DNA from: a virus | DNA length: 57,376 nt | Strand: one strand, 5' to 3' | Virus record (IMG/VR): IMGVR_UViG_3300035698_002427 | Span: 1 to 57,376 of that record | Shown here: positions 38,689-45,036 of the stretch, piece by piece | Layout: each line of letters opens with the position of its first letter | Numbering within the stretch: the stretch's first letter is position 1 | Notes under the pieces: generated by a model | What the model was told of the DNA's origin: nothing | Seen by the model: only the letters and a program-made list of their open reading frames with translations | Databases searched by the model: none | Translations under genes and position numbers: made by a program

Positions 38689-39355
38689 CGATCTATTACC
38701 AAAACTGAGATATAAATTTGAATCTTGCGAATTAATTAAAACTAATTACTCTCAAGTTTATCAAGACATGTTTGTATTAACTATGTTAGATGGTAAACGC
38801 GATGGCATTTTTGTAGAGATTGGCGCGAGTCATCCTATATCTATCAACAACACGTTCTTACTAGAATCTCAATTTAATTGGGACGGAATTTCTATTGACA
38901 TTGCGGATTTTTATTCCTTTAAAAATACAAGGAGATCCAAATTTTTATGTCAAGATGCGTTGACCATTGATTATAAAAAATTATTTGAAGATCATAAGTT
39001 ACCATTTCAAATCGATTATCTTCAAGTGGACATCGACCCCAATTATAATACATTATCATGTTTGAAACGATTACCACTTGAAGATTATAGATTTTCAGTT
39101 ATAACATATGAAACTGATGTGTATGATCCCAATATGCCTAGAGACCAGGCATTAAAAAATAGGCAAGAATCAAGAGATATTTTATTATCCCATGGATATG
39201 AAATGCTAGTCGGAAATATATGTAATTTGTCTACATCTGACCCATTTGAAGATTGGTACGTTGATCCGAATATTATATCAAAAGAAATTATAGATAAAAT
39301 GCGAGAATCATCTGAATATAACAATACAGCAGAAAGTTACATGTTTGATTTATGA
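38672..39355 (+). CDS. FkbM-type SAM methyltransferase
   Basis: 227 residues. SQVYQDMFVL, GIFVEIGASHPISINNTFLLE (SAM-binding loop, about 47-67), WDGISIDI and QIDYLQVDIDP match FkbM-family methyltransferases, which O-methylate sugars in surface glycans. It probably modifies the glycan made by its neighbours. The stop overlaps the start of the next, frame-disrupted gene. Confidence 0.75.
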   Translation: MKTYTDDLLPKLRYKFESCELIKTNYSQVYQDMFVLTMLDGKRDGIFVEIGASHPISINNTFLLESQFNWDGISIDIADFYSFKNTRRSKFLCQDALTIDYKKLFEDHKLPFQIDYLQVDIDPNYNTLSCLKRLPLEDYRFSVITYETDVYDPNMPRDQALKNRQESRDILLSHGYEMLVGNICNLSTSDPFEDWYVDPNIISKEIIDKMRESSEYNNTAESYMFDL

Positions 39356-39666
39356 TAATTACGGAACTCTACAATGGCCAGGGGCTAGGAAACCATTTCA
39401 TGGTTTTTATAACGAAGATGGGTTTATCTGCGTTAATTATAGGCATGTTTACAAAGAGAATGGAATGAAATTTGCGGGCATTGATACGGCTAAATATTTT
39501 TCACATGAAACTCCAATCCCTGAAATTGAAGGTATTGTCCCGTTTGCATTTCACGGAAGAAAGGGGATTTTTGATTAATTATACTAAATCTTATCCCAGA
39601 CTATTGACTTGTTGTGAGGATATGATATGCTTCTTAACAGAAGACGAAGAAATTTCAATTCAATAA
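39352..39666 (+). pseudogene. frame-disrupted glycan gene, GQGLGN N-terminus
   Basis: ATG 39352 overlaps the previous TGA (ATGA) and encodes MIITELYNGQGLGN, the start of a family found in phage and bacterial glycan clusters and related to GT11-type folds. That frame closes at about residue 39. A second frame carries KPFHGFYNEDGFICVNY ... FAFHGRKGIF to 39578, then the first frame resumes with INYTKSYPRLLTCCEDMICF to TAA 39664-39666. Two compensating single-base changes, near 39390 and 39570, would give one roughly 105-residue protein. The full family is longer, so it is probably a decayed remnant. Confidence 0.5.
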
Positions 39667-39667
39667 T

Positions 39668-40957
39668 ATGATATTAAAAGAAAACATTAAAACTTTAGTG
39701 GGGAATCACGTATCTCCATACATCTACAATGCGAAAGAGTTTAATCCCGGAATAACTCCGATTTATTATTCTGGTCCGTATTGGAACAGTGAAGAAACGG
39801 AGGCGGCATTAGACTCGTTTCTAAATGGAAAATGGATAACCGCCGGGGAGAAAGTTTTCAAATTTGAAAAAGAATTCAGCAAAAAGTTTCATTGTAAGTA
39901 TTCTCATATGGTAAACTCTGGAAGTTCCGCGAACCTAATTTTGATTACAGCCCTGAAAAAACGATTTGGGTGGGACGATGGAGATGAAATAATTGTGTCT
40001 CCCGTAGGATTCCCAACCACAATTTCAGTAATATATCAAAACAGATTAGTTCCCACATTTGTTGATATTGAATGGGACACTTTAAATTTTGACATCAATA
40101 AAATTGAAGAAAAGATAACGCAAAAGACAAGAGCTATTTTTGTTTCGCCCGTATTGGGAAATCCCCCAGACATTGACAAACTATTAGAATTGTGTAAAAA
40201 ATATAATCTGCTATTGGTTGGCGACAACTGTGATAGTTTGGGTAGTAAATGGGACGGCAAATATTTGAATGAATATTATGTCGCTTTTTCCAATTCCTTT
40301 TATCTCGCCCACCACATCAGCACAGGCGAGGGCGGGATGGTCTGCACCGATGATGTGGAATTGAAGAAACTGTTCGTGAGCCTATGCTGGTGGGGACGAG
40401 ATTGCTATTGTGTGGGATCTGCTAACCTCTTGCCGTGTGGCTCATGTGGAAAACGTTTCGATAAATGGTTGGACGATTTTGATGGAGTGATAGATCATAA
40501 ATACGTGTTTTCTGAAATGGGATATAATTTAAAACCTTTAGATTTACAAGGAGCAATTGGGTTAGTTCAATTATCTAAATTGGATGAAATAGAAGAACGG
40601 AGACAAACATCCAAGACCACAATTACAGACATATTTCTACGTAACTTGGATGGTATTCACACTCCCACAACCTTAGAAAAGGCAAATCCCTGTTGGTTCG
40701 GAACACCATTTATATGCGAAGATCCAATTTTGAAACATAAATTGGTAAAACATTTAGAAGAAAATAAGATTCAAACTCGAAATTATTTTGCTGGGAATAT
40801 CCTCATCCATCCCGGCTATAAATTTCTTGGCAATTATAAAGATTATCCAGAATCAAATAAAGTGTTAGACAGAGTATTTTTCATTGGGGCCGCACCACAT
40901 TATACGGAAGAGGTGTTTGAATATATTGAAGAAACCGTAAAACAATTTAAATTATGA
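39668..40957 (+). CDS. rfbH: RfbH-type CDP-4-keto-6-deoxyglucose 3-dehydrase (PMP and [2Fe-2S] dependent)
   Basis: 429 residues, as in RfbH/AscC (E1). A DegT/DnrJ-type fold-type I enzyme in which the PLP lysine is replaced by His: SFYLAHHISTGEGG (about 212-225). CWWGRDCYCV...CGSCGKRF (about 240-265) matches the cysteine cluster holding the iron-sulfur centre in E1. It removes the 3-OH on the way to 3,6-dideoxyhexoses (paratose, abequose, tyvelose, ascarylose). The reductase partner E3 is not in the window. Confidence 0.88.
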   Translation: MILKENIKTLVGNHVSPYIYNAKEFNPGITPIYYSGPYWNSEETEAALDSFLNGKWITAGEKVFKFEKEFSKKFHCKYSHMVNSGSSANLILITALKKRFGWDDGDEIIVSPVGFPTTISVIYQNRLVPTFVDIEWDTLNFDINKIEEKITQKTRAIFVSPVLGNPPDIDKLLELCKKYNLLLVGDNCDSLGSKWDGKYLNEYYVAFSNSFYLAHHISTGEGGMVCTDDVELKKLFVSLCWWGRDCYCVGSANLLPCGSCGKRFDKWLDDFDGVIDHKYVFSEMGYNLKPLDLQGAIGLVQLSKLDEIEERRQTSKTTITDIFLRNLDGIHTPTTLEKANPCWFGTPFICEDPILKHKLVKHLEENKIQTRNYFAGNILIHPGYKFLGNYKDYPESNKVLDRVFFIGAAPHYTEEVFEYIEETVKQFKL

Positions 40958-41766
40958 TATCAGTATTTGGGGCAAAAGGATTTATTGGTTCGGCATTTTG
41001 TCGAAAATATAAAGAGCAAGTTATAGAAATCGAAAGAGATAGTGTTATACCATTGTCCAATGAGGTGTTGTATCTCATAAGTACTGTAGACAATTATAAT
41101 ATTTTCAATGACTCAAAAATAGATATTCAAACCAATCTAATTCATTTGATGTCGGTCTTAGATAATTGCAAGGACAGAGATATAACCTTCACATTTATTA
41201 GTTCTTGGTTTGTGTATGGTAATGATTACCTTCCCGCTTTCGAAACTGATGTTTGTAATCCCAAAGGATTCTATTCTATAACTAAACACGCCGCAGAATT
41301 AATGTTGGAATCTTATTGTAAGACTTTCAACATCAAATATAAAATAATTCGTATGGCGAACGTCATTGGGAAGAATGATAGTAAGGTGTCGAAGAAAAAA
41401 AACGCCTTTCAATATTTGATTGGGGAACTAAAAGAAAATAGACCCATTGCATTATACAATGATGGCCTATTTTATAGGGATTATATACACATCCAAGATG
41501 CAATTGAGGGAATTAAACTAGTTGTGGGTGAAGGTGAATCTGGAGAGATTTATAATTTAGGATCTGGGTGTCCAAATTTATTCAAAAATATAATTTCATA
41601 TGCCCACACCAAACTAAACTCTAAAAGTGAAATTGGGACGATGGCTCCTACCGATTTTCACAAATTGGTGCAAGTAAAATCTATATACTTAGATATAACA
41701 AAGATCGAAGAACTTGGATATTTTCCAAAAATAGACCTCATAACTGCTATAGACGATATATTATAA
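40954..41766 (+). CDS. NAD(P)-dependent sugar reductase/epimerase (extended SDR), possible CDP-dideoxyhexose synthase
   Basis: 270 residues. GAKGFIG (4-10) is the G-x-x-G-x-x-G dinucleotide motif. FISSWFVYG holds the catalytic Ser, and FYSITKHAAELM the Y-x-x-x-K. It directly follows rfbH by an ATGA overlap. In Salmonella and Yersinia the corresponding neighbours (RfbJ, RfbS) reduce the RfbH product to CDP-abequose or CDP-paratose, so that role is likely. Confidence 0.75.
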   Translation: MISVFGAKGFIGSAFCRKYKEQVIEIERDSVIPLSNEVLYLISTVDNYNIFNDSKIDIQTNLIHLMSVLDNCKDRDITFTFISSWFVYGNDYLPAFETDVCNPKGFYSITKHAAELMLESYCKTFNIKYKIIRMANVIGKNDSKVSKKKNAFQYLIGELKENRPIALYNDGLFYRDYIHIQDAIEGIKLVVGEGESGEIYNLGSGCPNLFKNIISYAHTKLNSKSEIGTMAPTDFHKLVQVKSIYLDITKIEELGYFPKIDLITAIDDIL

Positions 41767-42575
41767 TGAAACCTACTTTAACTGGAAGCGTAACCGACAA
41801 CACCCATTTAGATCATATTGATTTTAAATGCATGGTTTTATTTGAACCATGTCCCCAATTTTTATATTCTAATTGGCGAGAGGCACTGCGAGATTATGAT
41901 AAAATCATTATGATCAATGGATGTGAGCCGCCACCAATAAACAATATAAGATCGATACTGGAGTCTCAAGATCTTGATTCTATGGATGTCTACACTTTCG
42001 ATGAAGAATTACTCAACAATTTTCCGAAATTTAAGAAATTCATATTTGGAACCTGTTGGGTGCTGACAAATGAGAATGGCAACATGGTCAACACGCGAGC
42101 GGAATATTTCGATTTCTTCAAACCTGAAAATAAGAACTTTAAAGTGTCGTATATCCGCTCCGATAAAAATTGCTTAGAGGGGCATAGACTCAGACACCAA
42201 ATATCATTTGATGATTGTGCATGTGAGATTTTATATCCTAAGTATAGAATCGACACAAAGATACCATTGTTTGTAGATTCTATGTTTCATATCTCCATTG
42301 AAAATTCCAAATATGCTAATTATTTCACAGAAAAAATTATAGATTGTTTCATGAGTAAAACGATTCCTATATATTGGGGGTGTCCAAACATATCAGAATA
42401 TTTTAATCCGGATGGTATTATAACATTTGAAACTCCCGAAGAACTAACCACAATATTACGCACCATAAGTCCAACGTGGTATCAGGATAGACTTCCGGTA
42501 ATTTTAGAAAACTATGAAAGGTCCAAAGAATACGCATTCATATGGGATCGGTTGAACAACATGGTGCTATCGTGA
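41766..42575 (+). CDS. GT10 fucosyltransferase-like (alpha-1,3/4 type)
   Basis: 269 residues. FHISIENSKYANYFTEKIID (about 175-194) and PIYWGCPNISEYFNPDGII are the diagnostic donor-binding block of family 10 alpha-1,3/4-fucosyltransferases. CWVLTNENG... makes up the N-terminal domain. The donor may be GDP-fucose or another deoxysugar nucleotide. ATG overlaps the reductase stop (TAATG). Confidence 0.82.
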   Translation: MKPTLTGSVTDNTHLDHIDFKCMVLFEPCPQFLYSNWREALRDYDKIIMINGCEPPPINNIRSILESQDLDSMDVYTFDEELLNNFPKFKKFIFGTCWVLTNENGNMVNTRAEYFDFFKPENKNFKVSYIRSDKNCLEGHRLRHQISFDDCACEILYPKYRIDTKIPLFVDSMFHISIENSKYANYFTEKIIDCFMSKTIPIYWGCPNISEYFNPDGIITFETPEELTTILRTISPTWYQDRLPVILENYERSKEYAFIWDRLNNMVLS

Positions 42576-43321
42576 CAAAATGTTATGCCAGATTGGCGGG
42601 TGGTGTAGGTAATCAATTGTTTATCACTGCGGCAGCGTATGCGTATTCTAAAAAATATAATAAAGAATTATGCTTAGATGGGGATAATTGGGTCGGCCAT
42701 CAAGGCAAACCGGCAAATGAATATAGAGATACAATTTTCAAGAATTTTATATATGATAGTTCATACCTATCGGGCACCACTCCGATTTTAGAAAAACGAT
42801 GTAATTATGATGACCCCCCAGAAATCGATGGAAGTGTTGCATTTTGCGGATACTTCCAATCACTAAAATATTTTGAAGAATATAAGGATGATTTTATAAA
42901 AGAATTGAACCTCCCGGAAGTTGATGTATCGATCCTCAATAAAAAGAATGTAGCGTTTCACATCAGAAGAGGTGATTATCTGACATTTAAAGACATCTAT
43001 GGAATCTGTGGAACCAAATATTTCGAAGATCACTTTAAAAAGTTTGAGGATTATCAGATCAATGTATTCACAGATTCTCCAGAGCATGTTTTAGACGAGT
43101 TTGAGAAATATGATTTCAATTTAATTCAAACCTCATCAGAATTAAATGACTTGACTTTGATGTCGAAGCATGATAGTATGGTGTGTAGCAACTCTACCTT
43201 TTCATGGTGGGCGTCCCTGATCGGAAATACGAAAACTGTGATAGTTCCCGATAAATGGTTCTTAGACGGGAGAGAACACGAAGACATTTATAGACCCGAT
43301 ATGATAAAATATGAGCTTTAA
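42572..43321 (+). CDS. GT11 fucosyltransferase-like (alpha-1,2 type)
   Basis: 249 residues from GTG 42572, chosen for its GTGA overlap with the GT10 stop; an ATG at 42542 would lie inside that gene. ARLAGGVGNQLFITAAAYAY (motif at the start), VAFHIRRGDYLTF (the HxRRxDY motif, about 130) and SNSTFSWWASLIG are the three GT11 motifs. It probably adds a deoxysugar to the surface glycan. Confidence 0.85.
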   Translation: MTKCYARLAGGVGNQLFITAAAYAYSKKYNKELCLDGDNWVGHQGKPANEYRDTIFKNFIYDSSYLSGTTPILEKRCNYDDPPEIDGSVAFCGYFQSLKYFEEYKDDFIKELNLPEVDVSILNKKNVAFHIRRGDYLTFKDIYGICGTKYFEDHFKKFEDYQINVFTDSPEHVLDEFEKYDFNLIQTSSELNDLTLMSKHDSMVCSNSTFSWWASLIGNTKTVIVPDKWFLDGREHEDIYRPDMIKYEL

Positions 43322-43652
43322 GACAACAAATCATCTGCTCTTTGAGAAAAAGAAGCCATTGGATATAGATCGTCTCGCGGAGTTCAATCCATATCTCGCG
43401 GCCCGATCATTTTCTTTTCTGAACAATGGCACGTTCATAGAATATATTAACGAAACTCTGAATATGTATTCAAACTTATTTGCATCGCCAGAAGATAAGT
43501 TTAAATTTTTTGAAAATGTGATCGTCAAGAGTAAAAAAAGACCATATAAATATATCAAAAGAGCCCAAAAAGACAGGAAAATTGAATCAGAACCAACTCC
43601 AGAATTTTACTCCACAAGAGAACTTGCTTTTCTAAAAGAACAACTTAAATAA
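43311..43652 (+). CDS. 62: clamp-loader small subunit (T4 gp62-like)
   Basis: 113 residues, shorter than T4 gp62 (187). EFNPYLAARSFSFLNNGTFIEYINETLN and KSKKRPYKYIKRAQ match the conserved core of the phage clamp-loader A family (NP-F-x-x-N-R-x-L-S-F then KRRFxKWxK). With gp44, which is not in the window, it loads the gp45 clamp. It overlaps the end of the glycan operon by 11 bp. Confidence 0.65.
   Translation: MSFKTTNHLLFEKKKPLDIDRLAEFNPYLAARSFSFLNNGTFIEYINETLNMYSNLFASPEDKFKFFENVIVKSKKRPYKYIKRAQKDRKIESEPTPEFYSTRELAFLKEQLK
43646..43651 (+). promoter_or_regulatory. late-type box TAAATA at the gp62 stop, 8 nt before ATG 43660
   Basis: The gp62 stop TAA (43650-43652) overlaps the box. Then 8 nt, ATG. 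Confidence 0.5.
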
Positions 43653-43659
43653 AAATACA

Positions 43660-44076
43660 ATGAATGACACACCCGCCGCATCAATCGACATCCTCACTCC
43701 CCTCAGAAGCCACATCGATCTTACTGATAATGCCCTTCCATCAGATTTTGGAATGGATGAGTATACTCTCTCAAAATTATTTGATGATGTTATGCTTTTA
43801 GAGTATTGCGACCTCCAAGGCTCCGATGATGGATCAGAATTCGTTATGCGGGGTAGAATCGCTATTCCAGTTGCCCAAATCCATAATGCATGGAGAAAAG
43901 GTAAAGTCATTCTAAAAGGTCCAAATGTCAAATATACGGACGTTGGAGACATTGTAATCTTCCCGAGTAATATGGGAATCCCAATTTCAAATCTTGAAGT
44001 TGATGGCTATGGGGAAGTCAATAAAGGCTTATTCCTAAACGAACAGAGGATGTTCGGCATTTGCAAGGCTAAATAA
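43660..44076 (+). CDS. 31: GroES/gp31-like co-chaperonin
   Basis: 138 residues. The C-terminal two thirds follow the GroES order: DVMLLEYC, RGRIAIPVAQIHNAWRKGKVI, VKYTDVGDIVIFPSNMGIPI and LFLNEQRMFGICKA, corresponding to the GroES strands and 'V-G-D-x-V-x-F' turn. T4 gp31 replaces host GroES so that the head protein gp23 can fold. The N-terminal 35 residues are extra. Late-type promoter fits head assembly. Confidence 0.65.
   Translation: MNDTPAASIDILTPLRSHIDLTDNALPSDFGMDEYTLSKLFDDVMLLEYCDLQGSDDGSEFVMRGRIAIPVAQIHNAWRKGKVILKGPNVKYTDVGDIVIFPSNMGIPISNLEVDGYGEVNKGLFLNEQRMFGICKAK
44070..44075 (+). promoter_or_regulatory. late-type box TAAATA at the upstream stop, 6 nt before GTG 44082
   Basis: GCTAAATAA contains the upstream TAA stop. 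6 nt follow, then GTG. Confidence 0.55.
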
Positions 44077-44081
44077 TATTA

Positions 44082-44642
44082 GTGGCCAATGCGAGAGAAA
44101 GATTTGCGAGAATAGCAATAGATACCAAAGGACAACTTCGGGACGCATGGAGGAGATTTGTCTCGGGGTGGAAAGATGTGGAAGCATATCAGACCAATAT
44201 TAAGCAATCTGATCGACTCATCTCCATGAGTGAATTGAAGGGTCTTCTTCAAAACAATGTATGTGAAATCGTTTTTGTAAGGAGAAGACCCGAAAGAGCC
44301 CGCCAAAGACCTCTAGTGAGGCGGATGCTTTGCACTAATTCATTCACCCTTCTGACCTCCTATAATGCTCAATATTCCTTCGATTTCAGACTTCCAAAAA
44401 GCGGAAGAAGAATGGACGAATACAAACATGACATTGTGGTGGCGTGGGATATTATGATGCAAGACTATCGAAATATATCAATATCAACCCCGGAGTCTCC
44501 CAATATAAAACAACCATCTTCGAGAACTTGTTATCTTCGTCAGACAATCCCACATGATGATACATTTTGGAAATATTATAATGATGTTCTTCTTAAAATG
44601 ACACCAGAACAAAAAATGCAGTTCATGGACTCTGTTGGTTGA
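44082..44642 (+). CDS. hypothetical protein, DUF2693-like domain
   Basis: 186 residues with a GTG start supported by the late-type box. ISMSELKGLLQNNVCEIVFVRRRP...RRMLCTNSFTLL and KHDIVVAWDIMMQDYRNISI resemble the DUF2693-like domain found in T4-like phages. The basic N-terminal helix (RERFARIAIDTKGQLRDAWRRF) is unusual. Function is unknown. Confidence 0.55.
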   Translation: MANARERFARIAIDTKGQLRDAWRRFVSGWKDVEAYQTNIKQSDRLISMSELKGLLQNNVCEIVFVRRRPERARQRPLVRRMLCTNSFTLLTSYNAQYSFDFRLPKSGRRMDEYKHDIVVAWDIMMQDYRNISISTPESPNIKQPSSRTCYLRQTIPHDDTFWKYYNDVLLKMTPEQKMQFMDSVG

Positions 44643-44660
44643 TTTTGCAATATGTCTTTG

Positions 44661-44666
44661 TAAATA
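44661..44666 (+). promoter_or_regulatory. late-type box TAAATA, 5 nt before ATG 44672
   Basis: TAAATA, 5 nt (TTGGT), ATG. It decides the start of the following gene. Confidence 0.6.
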
Positions 44667-44671
44667 TTGGT

Positions 44672-45013
44672 ATGTATAGACTGGAAGAGAATTTGAAACC
44701 TTTAATGCTACAAAATGTCGATTTTAGGATCGATGGAAAAAATGTGAGATCGGGAAAGATCAAAGTTTTTAATACAAAACAATTTTTTATTAAGTTTAAA
44801 ATAGAAACGGCGACAGGATCAAAAGATTATGAACTTCCATACCCATTTAAAGTTGTGAAAATACCCGAAGGTTATTTGTTCGATTATGCGTTGTCCGCAT
44901 TCGTCCCGAAGACCGAGGACACTTTTTGGAAAATAAAGGTTATGAACCATGAGGGAGCGTCGAGACTATACGATAATTATCTTTATATCATCACGCGACC
45001 CCTTGACAATTAA
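44672..45013 (+). CDS. small beta-rich hypothetical protein
   Basis: 113 residues from ATG 44672. An in-frame TTG at 44639 is possible but would lie inside the preceding gene. The protein is beta-rich (IKVFNTKQFFIKFKIETATGSKDYELPYPFKVVKI). Not recognised. Its last codons contain the TTGACA of the next promoter. Confidence 0.5.
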   Translation: MYRLEENLKPLMLQNVDFRIDGKNVRSGKIKVFNTKQFFIKFKIETATGSKDYELPYPFKVVKIPEGYLFDYALSAFVPKTEDTFWKIKVMNHEGASRLYDNYLYIITRPLDN

Positions 45014-45030
45014 CGCTTCGGCGCTATACT
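45003..45030 (+). promoter_or_regulatory. sigma70-like promoter of the helicase, leaderless geometry
   Basis: TTGACA (45003-45008), 16 bp, TATACT (45025-45030), 6 nt, ATG 45037. Confidence 0.75.
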
Positions 45031-45036
45031 CGGGGG

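Noticed and set aside
39345-39578. A standalone 77-residue gene starting with TTG 39345
   Set aside because: It lacks a natural start; the better reading is ATG 39352 (ATGA junction) with frame changes.
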